Shown one piece after another: positions 25,239-33,506 of a stretch of 33,506 nucleotides of DNA. The stretch spans positions 1 to 33,506 of the forward strand of contig JAGWNX010000041.1 of assembly GCA_028872955.1 (NCBI GenBank), written 5' to 3'. The number at the start of each line of letters is the position of its first letter. Within the stretch, counting starts at the first letter, position 1. The translations under genes were made by a program, and so were the position numbers. Under the pieces are notes generated by a model. The model was not told where the DNA came from, did not search any database, and saw only the letters and a list, made by a program, of their open reading frames with translations. This stretch comes from Acidobacteriota bacterium. Lineage in GTDB: Bacteria > Acidobacteriota > Terriglobia > Terriglobales > Acidobacteriaceae.

Positions 25239-25943
25239 ATGCGCGTGCTGGTAGTGGAAGACGAGATTCGACTGAGCCAGAACCTGGCTGCTGCCCTGCG
25301 CGAGGGGCCAGGCTTTGCCGTAGATCTGTGCCACGACGGAAAGGACGCGCTGGACTTCTGCGCCACGACCACCTACGACCTGATTCTGCTGGACCTGATG
25401 ATTCCCGGTTTGCGTGGGGAAGAGGTGCTGCGGCGCCTGCGGACGCGTAAGGTGAACACCCCAGTGCTGGTGCTGACGGCGGTGGCAGAGACACGCTCCA
25501 CCATCGAACTGCTCAACCTTGGTGCGGATGACTACATCACCAAGCCGTTTGATCTGGGCGAGCTGCTGGCGCGTGCCCGCGCCCTGGTGCGACGGGGCAA
25601 GGGCATTCGCCAGACGGTCTTTGACCTGGGGCCGATTCATCTCAACATCAGCGAGCAGACCGTCTCGGTTGCCGGCACCCTCGTCGCTGTCTCGCCTACG
25701 GAGTTTCGCGTGCTGGAGTATCTGATGCACCGGCCGCGGGCGGTTGTCTCCAAGCAGGAGTTGCTGGAACACCTCTACGACTTTACCTGGGAGCGCCACT
25801 CCAACGTGATTGAGGCGCACATCTCGAACCTGCGTCGCAAGCTGCGCGAGCACGCCGCCGGGCCGCTGCTGGAGACCTTGCGCGGACGCGGCTATCGCCT
25901 GCTGGATACACCGGCGCTGGAGCCATCGGAGGCAGAGGCGTGA
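25239..25943 (+). CDS. OmpR/PhoB-type response regulator
   Basis: 234 residues. Receiver domain with acidic pocket E7-D8-E9, phospho-acceptor D52 (LILLDLMIPG), T80 and K102 (DDYITKPF). It is followed by a winged-helix DNA-binding domain (about 125-225) ending in the usual NVIEAHISNLRRKLRE and RGRGYRLL. GTGA overlap with the kinase gene. It resembles copper/heavy-metal or QseB/PmrA-like regulators in layout, but the signal is not readable. Location between the transglutaminase operon (divergent) and the RND efflux operon (convergent beyond the kinase) makes either a plausible target. Confidence 0.95.
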   Translation: MRVLVVEDEIRLSQNLAAALREGPGFAVDLCHDGKDALDFCATTTYDLILLDLMIPGLRGEEVLRRLRTRKVNTPVLVLTAVAETRSTIELLNLGADDYITKPFDLGELLARARALVRRGKGIRQTVFDLGPIHLNISEQTVSVAGTLVAVSPTEFRVLEYLMHRPRAVVSKQELLEHLYDFTWERHSNVIEAHISNLRRKLREHAAGPLLETLRGRGYRLLDTPALEPSEAEA

Positions 25944-27331
25944 GCTCGCGCTCGTTGCTGCGCCGAGCCATCGCGCTGGTGTTGCTGGCGGAGCTATTGT
26001 GCGCCATCGCCTTCTCCCTGACCGCAGTGTGGCAGGAGCACCGCACGCGGCTGCGTGCCTTTGACGTGATGCTGCAGGGCCGGGCCGACTCGCTGCTGGG
26101 CGCAATCCAGGATGCGGAAGACCCTGACGACAATGTGACGGTTGACCCGACCGAGTTGCGGCTGCCGCACGATGACGTCTACGCCGTCTACAACAAGGGC
26201 GGTCGGCTGCTGGGGACCTCGCCCGATGCACCCACGGCCCTCGTCCAGACGGGCACTGCGGGCATCCGGCAGGTACGCGTCGGGCACCGCACGTATCGTG
26301 TGCTGCAGTTTGATGGCGTGCGCGTAATTGACCGCGCGGAGTACAACGGCGTGGGACTGCGCCGTCCTGTCACGTTGATCTACGCCGTCCCGGTCGCGCC
26401 CCTCTGGCACCAGATCTTTGGCGCGGTGCGCTTCTCGATTCTGATCAGCACCGTGCTGATTGGCTCGACTGCGCTGCTGCTGGTGGTGTTGCTGCGGCGT
26501 CTGCTGTGGCCACTGCGAGATCTGGCTGCGGCGGCTGCGGCGGTGGATTCTAGCCGGGCAGCCTTTGCGCCGCCGCCTACGGCTTTGGCAGTGGACGAAC
26601 TGCGCCCGCTGGCCGAGGCGCTCTCCGCAACCATCGAGCGACTGCGCCAGGCTCTCGAGGCCCAGCATCGCTTTGTGAGCGATGCGGCACACGAGTTGAA
26701 GACGGCAGTCGCCATTGAGCGCTCTGCGCTGCAACTGCTCACCCTGCGCGAGCGCACGCCGCAGGAGTATGCGCTAGGCCTGGAGCAGGTGCTGGAAGAC
26801 AACGACCGCACGCACCAACTGGTGCAACGCATGTTGCAGCTCGGCCGCCTGGAGGAGGACCCGGCACACGTCGCCGGCACCTGTGACCTGGGCGCAGTGG
26901 TGGAGGACGCGCTCGCACAGCTGCGCGGGTGGAGCGAGTCCAGAGGCGTGACGCTGGAGGTACGCGCAGAGAGTCACTGCCGGGTGGCCCTGAACCACGA
27001 AGCTGCTGGAATGTTACTCACCAATCTGGTCAGGAACGCTGTGCAGCATAGCCCGCAAGGCAGCACCGTTACGGTGCTGCTGTCGGCGGCGGAGGGCGTC
27101 GCCACGTTGCAGGTTGTCGACTCCGGCGATGGCATTGCGCCGGAGCACCTGCCGCATCTCTTCCAGCGCTTCTACCGTGCCGATCGCTCACGCTCGCGCG
27201 ACACCGGCGGCTTCGGGCTCGGCCTGGCCATCTGCCGAAGCGTTGTGGAAGGAGCTGGCGGAGCCATCACGCTGGCCAGCCAGCTGGGCTCAGGAACCAC
27301 CGTCACCGCCCGGCTTCCGCTCTCGGCCTGA
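25940..27331 (+). CDS. sensor histidine kinase, membrane-bound
   Basis: 463 residues from GTG 25940, overlapping the regulator stop. TM1 about 11-30, a roughly 130-residue periplasmic sensor, TM2 about 166-186, then a HAMP-like linker (RRLLWPLRDLAAAA). The phospho-accepting H251 lies in FVSDAAHELKTAVA. The ATP-binding domain has LLTNLVRNAVQHSP (N box), VDSGDGIAPEH (G1) and GFGLGLAICRSV (G2). All boxes are intact, so it should be active. The periplasmic domain is acidic (EDPDDNVTVDPTE) and not recognised. It converges on the RND gene with a 17-bp gap. Confidence 0.95.
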   Translation: MSSRSLLRRAIALVLLAELLCAIAFSLTAVWQEHRTRLRAFDVMLQGRADSLLGAIQDAEDPDDNVTVDPTELRLPHDDVYAVYNKGGRLLGTSPDAPTALVQTGTAGIRQVRVGHRTYRVLQFDGVRVIDRAEYNGVGLRRPVTLIYAVPVAPLWHQIFGAVRFSILISTVLIGSTALLLVVLLRRLLWPLRDLAAAAAAVDSSRAAFAPPPTALAVDELRPLAEALSATIERLRQALEAQHRFVSDAAHELKTAVAIERSALQLLTLRERTPQEYALGLEQVLEDNDRTHQLVQRMLQLGRLEEDPAHVAGTCDLGAVVEDALAQLRGWSESRGVTLEVRAESHCRVALNHEAAGMLLTNLVRNAVQHSPQGSTVTVLLSAAEGVATLQVVDSGDGIAPEHLPHLFQRFYRADRSRSRDTGGFGLGLAICRSVVEGAGGAITLASQLGSGTTVTARLPLSA

Positions 27332-27348
27332 CGCGCCCGCGCTGCGGA

Positions 27349-30300
27349 TCAGTCAACCTCAGTCAGGCTGGGCTCATGGGTCCTGGTCAGCATAAAGTAC
27401 ACCACTGGAGTCACAATCAGGCTGAGCACCATGGAGATGGCGAGACCGCCAATGACCGCCACCGCCAGCGGCTGCAACATCTGCGAGCCGGAGCCGATGG
27501 CCAGCGCCAGGGGCAGCATGCCTGCCACTGCGGCGATCGCAGTCATCAGGATGGGTCGCAGGCGGCGCTGTGCCGCATGCAGCATGGCGTCGCGCGCGCT
27601 GGCTCCTGCTGCGCGATAGCGCTCATCGGCATCCAGCAGCAGGATGCCGTTTTTCGCCACGATTCCGATGACCATGATGAGCCCCATGAAGCTGGCCACA
27701 TTGAACGTGATGCCCGTGACCAGCAGCGCTGCCACCACGCCGCCAATGGAGAGCACCGACGAGGTAAGGATCGCCGTGGGTGCTGCAAAGTTGCGGAACT
27801 CCGTAAGCAACACGCCAAACACCAGCACCAGGGCCATCGCCAGCACTTTGGCAAGTTCGGCAAACGACTTCTGCTGCTCCTGGTAGGTGCCGCCATACTC
27901 CACCCGCACGCCCGCTGGCAGATGCATGGACTGCACGCGCTGCTGCACCAGCTTGACTGCCGTACCCAGGTCTGTACCTTCCAGGCGAGCCGTCACCACG
28001 GCCAGCCGCTGCAGGTTCTCGCGGCGGATCTCGTTCTGCGGCGGCAACTGCGTGATGGTTGCCAGCGAGCCCAACGGTGCCGTGTGGCCGGTGCTGGAGT
28101 TGAAGACCGTATCGCGTATCGTCTCCAGCGACTGACGCGTCTCCGGTCCTAACCGAACACGGATGGTGTAGGGCTTGCCGTCGCGAATGATCGGGGTTGG
28201 AGCCTGCACTCCGTCCAGAATCGCCGTCGCATCTTCGGCGACCTCCTGCGGGGTAAAGCCCAGCCGCGCTGCCACCTCCTGATCCACCACAAAGTTGGTG
28301 GCCGGGCCGCTGATCGTGTTGTCGATTCCGTTCTGGATATCGACCACGCCGTCTACCTTCTGAATCTCGGTGGCCACGCGGGGTGCCAGTTCAGTGAGCA
28401 ACGCAGGGTCGGCAGCGAAGATCTTGATCTGGATCGGTTCAGGCGCATTCGACAGGTCGCCGATGTTGTCCTGCAGCACCTGGGTGAACTCGATGTCGAG
28501 CTGCGGCTCCGTCTGCTTGATCTGCTTGCGGACGTCGGCGATCACCTCATCGATACCGCGACTGCGGTCCTGCTTCAGCTTCACCGTGATGTCGCCTGTG
28601 TTGGCCTCCGTCACTTCGGCGTAGCCCATCTGCATGCCAGTACGGCGGCTGGTGCTCTCCACCTCCGGGGTGGCGCGCAGGATGCTCTCCACGTGGTCAA
28701 GCACAGTCTTGGTGGAGCTGAGCGAGCTGCCCGCCGGCATCACGTAGTCCAGGACGAAGCCACCTTCATCCATCTCTGGCAACAGGTCAGAGCCCAGAGC
28801 CTGGTAGCCGAAGTAGGTGCCTGCAACCAGCAGCAGGCAGAGCCCGGCCAGCCACATGGGCCTGGCGAGCGACCACTGCAGGGCACGGCTGTGCCAGCCC
28901 AGCACCCGCTGCAGCACGGCACCCTCGTGATGCTCGTGGGATGCGACCCGCTCACCCGCTTCGCCATTTGGCCGCAGCAGCCACAGCGCCAGTGCCGGAG
29001 TCCAGGAGACGGCCAGCAGCAGCGAGGTAAGCAGTGCCACTGCCATGGTGATGGCCAGCGCGCGGAAGAACGTGCCCGTGACGCCCGTGACCACGATGAG
29101 GGGGAGAAACACCACGACCGGCGTAATGGTCGATCCAATCAGCGGATGTGCGATCTCGTGCAGTGCCTTGCGCACGGCCTCCAGCGGCGGTTCGTTGGCG
29201 TCGCGGTGCAACACTATGTTCTCCACCACGACGATGGCGTCGTCGATCACCAGTCCGATCGCTGCCGCCAGGCCGCCCAGCGTCATCAGGTTGAAGCTCT
29301 GACCGATCAGCCACAGCACCAGAATCGTCACCGCGACCGTCACCGGAATCACCAGCCCCGCGATCACCGAGGAGCGCCAGTCGCGCAGGAAGAGATACAG
29401 AATTCCGCACGCCAGCAGCAGGCCGATCAGCACCGCATCGCGAACACTGCGGATGCTTTCGCGCACAATCTCCGACTGGTCGTAGTAAGGCTGCAGTACG
29501 ACACCCGGAGGCAGCTTCGACCGCAGCTGGGCCACCTCGGCAGCCACACCATCGGCCACGGCAACTGTGTTGCTGGAGGGCTGGCGAGTGATGTTCAGCA
29601 GCACCGCCGGCTTGCCGTTCGCCGTCACGTAGGTGTAGACAGGCATGGGCGCTTCCATCACGCTGGCGACGTCGGTGATCCGCACCGGCGCACCGGTCGG
29701 TGTCGTCTTCACGATCAGCTCGCGCAGGCTGTCTGCGTCGTGTGCCTGCGCTCCCACCAGGCCCAGCACCAGTTGGTGGTTCTCCTCGTACAGGCCCGGT
29801 GAGTCAATGATGTTGGCCGTGCCGATGGCGTTGCTCACGTCCAGAATGGTGACCCCGGCGGCCTGCATCTTGGCCATGTTCGGCACCACGTGATACTCCG
29901 GCACCTGACCGCCCTGGATGCTGACCGCGCTGACACCCAGCACGCGATTCAGCGGCGGCTTCAGGGTGTAGGTTGCCAGGTCCCAAAGCTGCCGCTGCGA
30001 CAGGCGGTCCGAGGTTACGCTGTAGCCGAGAATGGGGAAGGTGGCGAAGGTCAGTCGCGCCGTCTGGATCTTCGCCGTGGCCGGCAGCTCCTGCTGCGCG
30101 CGATTGACGGCTGTGTTCACCAGCTCCAGCGTCTGGAACATATCCACGGACCAATCAAAGAACAGGCTGACCTCGGCCGAGCCGCGACTGGTGATGGAAC
30201 GCACGCTCACCAGGCCGGGCACGCTATTGACCGCGTCCTCCAGTGGCTTGGTGATGGTGACCTGCATCTGCTCGACCGGCATCACGCCGTTATCGACACC

Positions 30301-30465
30301 AATGACGACGCGCGGAAAGTTCGTCTCCGGAAACACGGCAATCGGCGTCTGAAAGTAGGCGTAGACTCCCGCAATCGTCAACGCAATGGCAGCGAAGAAG
30401 ATGGTGCGGTGCCAGCTGTCGAGCCAGAAGCGACGTGGGCTGCTCTGTGGCGAGGCGGACATCAC
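27349..30465 (-). CDS. RND efflux pump, inner-membrane transporter (HAE1-like)
   Basis: 1038 residues with the RND layout: TM1, a large periplasmic loop, TM2-7, a second loop and TM8-12. The TM4 proton-relay motif is GLVIDDAIVVVEN (D408, D409). This is the HAE1 drug-pump form; heavy-metal (HME) pumps have a DG pair at this point, so metal export is less likely. Proton-driven export of organic toxins or metabolites through the adaptor and outer-membrane partners is the expected role. The start is GTG 30465 (GTGA overlap with the adaptor, AGGAG 7 nt upstream) or the adjacent ATG at 30462. Confidence 0.93.
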   Translation of the reverse strand: MMSASPQSSPRRFWLDSWHRTIFFAAIALTIAGVYAYFQTPIAVFPETNFPRVVIGVDNGVMPVEQMQVTITKPLEDAVNSVPGLVSVRSITSRGSAEVSLFFDWSVDMFQTLELVNTAVNRAQQELPATAKIQTARLTFATFPILGYSVTSDRLSQRQLWDLATYTLKPPLNRVLGVSAVSIQGGQVPEYHVVPNMAKMQAAGVTILDVSNAIGTANIIDSPGLYEENHQLVLGLVGAQAHDADSLRELIVKTTPTGAPVRITDVASVMEAPMPVYTYVTANGKPAVLLNITRQPSSNTVAVADGVAAEVAQLRSKLPPGVVLQPYYDQSEIVRESIRSVRDAVLIGLLLACGILYLFLRDWRSSVIAGLVIPVTVAVTILVLWLIGQSFNLMTLGGLAAAIGLVIDDAIVVVENIVLHRDANEPPLEAVRKALHEIAHPLIGSTITPVVVFLPLIVVTGVTGTFFRALAITMAVALLTSLLLAVSWTPALALWLLRPNGEAGERVASHEHHEGAVLQRVLGWHSRALQWSLARPMWLAGLCLLLVAGTYFGYQALGSDLLPEMDEGGFVLDYVMPAGSSLSSTKTVLDHVESILRATPEVESTSRRTGMQMGYAEVTEANTGDITVKLKQDRSRGIDEVIADVRKQIKQTEPQLDIEFTQVLQDNIGDLSNAPEPIQIKIFAADPALLTELAPRVATEIQKVDGVVDIQNGIDNTISGPATNFVVDQEVAARLGFTPQEVAEDATAILDGVQAPTPIIRDGKPYTIRVRLGPETRQSLETIRDTVFNSSTGHTAPLGSLATITQLPPQNEIRRENLQRLAVVTARLEGTDLGTAVKLVQQRVQSMHLPAGVRVEYGGTYQEQQKSFAELAKVLAMALVLVFGVLLTEFRNFAAPTAILTSSVLSIGGVVAALLVTGITFNVASFMGLIMVIGIVAKNGILLLDADERYRAAGASARDAMLHAAQRRLRPILMTAIAAVAGMLPLALAIGSGSQMLQPLAVAVIGGLAISMVLSLIVTPVVYFMLTRTHEPSLTEVD

Positions 30466-31736
30466 TGCTTGTCTCCTGCGTCGTCTTTCGCGCCAACCTT
30501 GACCTTGGTTCCGTCGTCCAGTCCGTAGCCGCCCTGGGTCACCACCAGGTCGGCAGTGGTTACACCGTCCAGAATCTGCACCGCCTTCTCCGTGCGGATG
30601 CCGGTCTTGACCGCGCGCTTGTGGGCAACACCATCGGCGCCGGCCACCAGCACCACCGTACTGCCGTCATCGGCTGGCAGAATGGCTGCTGTCGGCACCT
30701 GCACGGCATTGTGAAACGCGGCGCCATGCAGCACGGCATGTACCGGCGTGCCGGCCAGAAAGTGGCCTCCGGGGTTTGGCAGCTTCAGCCAGACCTCTAC
30801 GGTGGATGAGCCGGCATCGAGGGCCGGGCTGATCAAGGCGACCTTCGCGGCCTGCGGCTCGTCGATGCCCGGGATCTCAATCTCAGCAGGCGCGCCCACA
30901 CGCAGGCGCAGGGCGACGGCGGGGCTGATGTGCAGCTTCGCAATCAGATTGCTGGTATCCATCACGGTAATCACCGCGGTGCCTGCAGGAGCGGTCTCGC
31001 CAGGGAAGAGCGGACGATCCGTCACGACGCCATCGATCGGGCTTCGCAGGCTGGCGTAGCTCGCCAGGGCAGCGGCGCTCATCTGTCGGCCTTTGGCGGA
31101 GTTCAACTGGCCGGCCGCCGCCTCCACGGCACTCTTCTGGGTAGTTGCCCGCACATGCTCCAGATGCTTGACTGCGGCATCATAGGTGCCTTGGGCATCG
31201 ACAGCCGCAGCGGTAGCCAGGTCCACATCGCGCCCGGCAATCGCGCCCTCCTGCTGCAGGCGCCGGCGCTCCTCTGCGGTGCGCTGGGCTACATCCAGGT
31301 TTGCTTTGGCCAGCGCGACATCCTGCTGTGCCTTCTGGACATCTTCGGGAATTGTCGCCTGCGTTGCGGTGGCATAGGCTGCCTGTGCCTGCGCCAGCCC
31401 GCCCTGAGAGTCCAACTCGCCGCCGCGCAGGTCCTTGCTCTCCAGCGTCAGCAGCAGCTGGCCCTGCTTCACATGCGCGCCACGCTGCACCAACTCTTTC
31501 TCGATCGGCGCGCTGATCTTCGGCACAATCGCCGCCTCTGCCTGCGGCGTCAGCACCGCATCCACGGTGATCTCTTCGGACATGTCGCCCGTGGTCGGAT
31601 GCTCTGCCTGCACGGCGACGGCCGCGGGTTCAGCGTCAGGGCTGCTCTTCCGGCACGCCACCAGTCCCAGGGCGCACCCACACAGCAGCCCGGCCAGCCA
31701 ACGTTGTCTGCGCTTCATCTTCGTCCGCTTCGTCAT
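30462..31736 (-). CDS. RND periplasmic adaptor (membrane fusion protein), lipoprotein
   Basis: 424 residues with a lipoprotein signal ending in LVAC (C28), so it is anchored in the inner membrane facing the periplasm. Order: lipoyl half-motif (ISAPIEKELVQRGAHVKQGQLLL), a coiled-coil hairpin (about 115-215, rich in Ala/Gln/Lys), the second lipoyl half (LRSPIDGVVTDRPLFPGETA), then beta-barrel and membrane-proximal domains. Middle gene of the tripartite operon, ATG overlapping the outer-membrane gene stop as ATGA. Confidence 0.93.
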   Translation of the reverse strand: MTKRTKMKRRQRWLAGLLCGCALGLVACRKSSPDAEPAAVAVQAEHPTTGDMSEEITVDAVLTPQAEAAIVPKISAPIEKELVQRGAHVKQGQLLLTLESKDLRGGELDSQGGLAQAQAAYATATQATIPEDVQKAQQDVALAKANLDVAQRTAEERRRLQQEGAIAGRDVDLATAAAVDAQGTYDAAVKHLEHVRATTQKSAVEAAAGQLNSAKGRQMSAAALASYASLRSPIDGVVTDRPLFPGETAPAGTAVITVMDTSNLIAKLHISPAVALRLRVGAPAEIEIPGIDEPQAAKVALISPALDAGSSTVEVWLKLPNPGGHFLAGTPVHAVLHGAAFHNAVQVPTAAILPADDGSTVVLVAGADGVAHKRAVKTGIRTEKAVQILDGVTTADLVVTQGGYGLDDGTKVKVGAKDDAGDKQ

Positions 31737-33070
31737 TGCATCGTCCCCGTCAAAGTCTGTAACGCAGCCAGTGCCATATACAGTCGCAGGCTGCCGTCGG
31801 TCTGTGCGTCTTCTGCGCTGATCAGGGTGCTCTGGGCGTCCACCACATCCAGAACGGTACCCTCACCGTTGACGTAGCGCAGGTTCGTCAGCCGCAGGCT
31901 CTCGCGCGCATCGGCCACGCTCTGCTCCAGCGAGGCCAACTGGCGCTGGGCCACGGTTGCTTCGTCATAGAACTCCGCCAGCTCTGCCAGCAGCCGCCGT
32001 TGCGTTGCACTCAGCGCGACTGAGGCCGCGTCACTGCGCAGTCGCGCTTCTTTGATCCTGCGCGCTGAGGTCAGCCAGTCCCACACCGGCAGATCCACCG
32101 TGGCCGAGGCCGAGTAGCCCAGGTTCAGCAAGCCCTCCGGCGAGCGTTGTGCGAACTGCGGCGCGTCGATTCCATAGCTGTAGCTCAGCGCCAGGTCCGG
32201 CAGCAGGGCGGCCTTAGCCCCCAGCGAGGCCGCCTGGCTGGCCTGCAGGGTTGCCATCGCGCTGCGCAGCTCCGGGTTGTGGCTTTGGGCAGATGCCTCG
32301 ACCGTAGCCCGGTCCGGCACCATCGGCGCGGTGGTGGCAGCGGCCAGCGTGTACGGGGTTGCGGGGTCAGGGAAGAGCAGGACGCCCAGCTCCAGCCTGG
32401 CGTGTGCGGCAGCCAGGCGCGCGTCGTCCAGCTCGCGCTCGCGCTGCTGTTTGCCCAGCCGCGCCTTGATGACATCCGCGTGTGCGGCCTCGCGGGCGGT
32501 CTCGCGCTTCGTCGTAACGTCCAGAAACCGGTTGGCCTCATCCACACTGCGTTCCGCCACCTGCACCTTGGCCTCAGCAGACTGGCAGCCGTAGTACAGC
32601 GCCACCACGGCCTGCACCAGACCACGCCGCGCTACCTCCAACTCGGCAGCCGCGCGCATGGCAGTCGCATTGGCCAGCCGAATCGCCGCGACGCCGTTAA
32701 GCCCCACCGTCTCGCTCACCTGGGCCTGGCTGATGTACTCGTGGACTGCGTTGTTCGCGATATACGCGGGCTGGTTGCCGGCCAGGGTGCCGCGGCTTAC
32801 CGCTGCAGCCTGGTTCGACTGCGTGTAGAGGTACTGATTGTGGTAGTTGACGGAGGGCAGCAGGCCGGCCACAGCATTGCGTTGCTCCAGCCGCTGCGCC
32901 TGGCTCTCCGCCCGGGTGGCTGCAAAGCCGGGCTCGTTGGCCTCGGCTCTGCGGATAGCCTCATCCAGCGTGATGGAGACCGGGCTGGCCGGGGCGGCTT
33001 GCGCTGCCAGCGTTGCGGCGCAGCCCAGTAGAGCTGCCGCCAGCGACAGACGATATCGGAGACAAGTCAT
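31733..33070 (-). CDS. TolC-family outer-membrane efflux protein
   Basis: 445 residues from ATG 33070, which begins a normal signal peptide (TCLRYRLSLAAALLGCAATLAAQA); the frame extends 19 codons further without leader character. Two TolC-like repeats follow: ITLDEAIRRAEANEPGF opens the first and VEASAQSHNPELRSAMATLQAS the second. They end in the long helix ESLRLTNLRYVNGEGTVLDVVDAQSTL, a strong OEP signature. First gene of the efflux operon. Forms the exit duct of the pump. Confidence 0.92.
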   Translation of the reverse strand: MTCLRYRLSLAAALLGCAATLAAQAAPASPVSITLDEAIRRAEANEPGFAATRAESQAQRLEQRNAVAGLLPSVNYHNQYLYTQSNQAAAVSRGTLAGNQPAYIANNAVHEYISQAQVSETVGLNGVAAIRLANATAMRAAAELEVARRGLVQAVVALYYGCQSAEAKVQVAERSVDEANRFLDVTTKRETAREAAHADVIKARLGKQQRERELDDARLAAAHARLELGVLLFPDPATPYTLAAATTAPMVPDRATVEASAQSHNPELRSAMATLQASQAASLGAKAALLPDLALSYSYGIDAPQFAQRSPEGLLNLGYSASATVDLPVWDWLTSARRIKEARLRSDAASVALSATQRRLLAELAEFYDEATVAQRQLASLEQSVADARESLRLTNLRYVNGEGTVLDVVDAQSTLISAEDAQTDGSLRLYMALAALQTLTGTMQ

Positions 33071-33118
33071 ACCCCACCAGCCTACGGACAAATCCTTAAA
33101 GCATGCTGAAGAAATGAG

Positions 33119-33148
33119 CCTTGGCACCCGGACAGCCTACCGCCAAGG
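33119..33148. promoter_or_regulatory. inverted repeat CCTTGGC-N16-GCCAAGG upstream of efflux operon
   Basis: Perfect 7-bp arms at 33119-33125 and 33142-33148 lie about 50-78 bp upstream of the outer-membrane efflux gene and about 107 bp upstream of the GH2-like gene on the other strand. The position suggests a transcription-factor site for the efflux operon; the factor is unknown. Apart from this repeat, I see nothing recognisable in the 184-bp divergent region. Confidence 0.35.
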
Positions 33149-33254
33149 TTGCAGAGCCCCGGCCCCGTGAACCACAAAAGACAAACGGCGTCGCCTGCGG
33201 GTACACTGCGAGGCGCGCCAGAGAGCTGTGCCTGCTGGTTGCTGGAGGATGAGA

Positions 33255-33506
33255 ATGAAGGGAATCTCGCGTCGTGACGTACTGAAGACGGGTCTGCTGG
33301 CACCCGCTGCTGCGGCAGTGGTGCAAGGCGCTGGCCCTTGGCACGCGGTCGCGCAGGCCGCTGACCACACAGCCGGAGGCGCCTCTGACGCTGCGGCCGC
33401 GCCGATGGTCGCCGGTCGAGACCGGCAGCTGCTGGACTTTGGCTGGCGTTTTCACTTTGGCGATGCAAACGATTACACACGCGACTTCGACTTTGGCAGC
33501 GCCGGA
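33255..33506 (+). CDS. GH2-like beta-glycosidase, N-terminal fragment (runs off window end)
   Basis: 84 codons are visible and open to the window end. ATG 33255 has GGAGG 6 nt upstream. The start MKGISRRDVLKTGLLAPAAA is a twin-arginine signal with an Ala-rich hydrophobic stretch and cleavage probably near residue 30. After it comes RQLLDFGWRFHFGDANDY...DFDFG, typical of the opening of GH2 beta-galactosidase-type enzymes, in which an N-terminal sugar-binding domain follows directly. Exported, folded before transport. Family assignment rests on this short stretch, so it is moderate. Confidence 0.65.
   Translation, partial: MKGISRRDVLKTGLLAPAAAAVVQGAGPWHAVAQAADHTAGGASDAAAAPMVAGRDRQLLDFGWRFHFGDANDYTRDFDFGSAG

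Noticed and set aside
27349-30465. Heavy-metal (CzcA/CusA-type) RND pump controlled by a Cus-like kinase
   Set aside because: The TM4 motif carries the DD pair of HAE1 pumps, not the DG form of metal pumps; no metal-binding Met/His cluster is evident.

Overview
This GC-rich window carries densely packed, translationally coupled operons. The gene mix (secreted or Tat-exported plant-glycan hydrolases, a RuBisCO-like protein, an RND pump and a transglutaminase/ATP-grasp operon) fits a soil or plant-polymer-degrading bacterium. Acidobacteriota (Terriglobia) is my best guess, but it is inferred from gene content and style; no rRNA or marker gene is present. No tRNA, rRNA, IS element or CRISPR array was seen.

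Region 1 (about 1-18.3 kb) is a plant-glycoside and sugar-acid utilisation locus. It holds two GH78 alpha-L-rhamnosidase-family proteins, a GH42 beta-galactosidase and a Tat-exported GH127-type beta-L-arabinofuranosidase. The GH127 gene is coupled to a RuBisCO-like protein and a DUF1537 sugar-acid kinase. That pair is the signature of 3-oxo-isoapionate (D-apionate/D-apiose) breakdown. D-apiose occurs with rhamnose, arabinose and galactose in rhamnogalacturonan II, and also in flavonoid apiosides. An Asp/Glu-racemase-like enzyme and an MFS sugar-acid importer form a facing operon. An unusual regulator (IclR-type DNA-binding domain fused to a sugar-binding-protein-like domain) sits in the middle. 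Next to it is a coupled operon SBP - class III CoA-transferase - SBP, in which neither solute-binding-protein-like product has a signal peptide and no ABC permease or ATPase is present; a MaoC hydratase diverges from it. Four intergenic sites of the form ATTCC-R-N5-Y-GGAA-Y (one degenerate) lie upstream of the regulator, the GH127 operon, the SBP/CoA-transferase-MaoC divergon and the GH42-racemase divergon. I read these as one local regulon.

Region 2 (18.4-25.1 kb) is a three-gene operon, each junction overlapping as ATGA: DUF2126 transglutaminase, circularly permuted ATP-grasp/alpha-E fusion, and a second transglutaminase. This is a widespread arrangement thought to make and process a peptide or amide product of unknown identity.

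Region 3 (25.2-33.1 kb) has an OmpR-type response regulator and histidine kinase facing a tripartite RND efflux operon (outer-membrane factor, lipoprotein adaptor, HAE1-type pump). The window ends in the start of a Tat-exported GH2-like glycosidase, so a carbohydrate locus may resume there.
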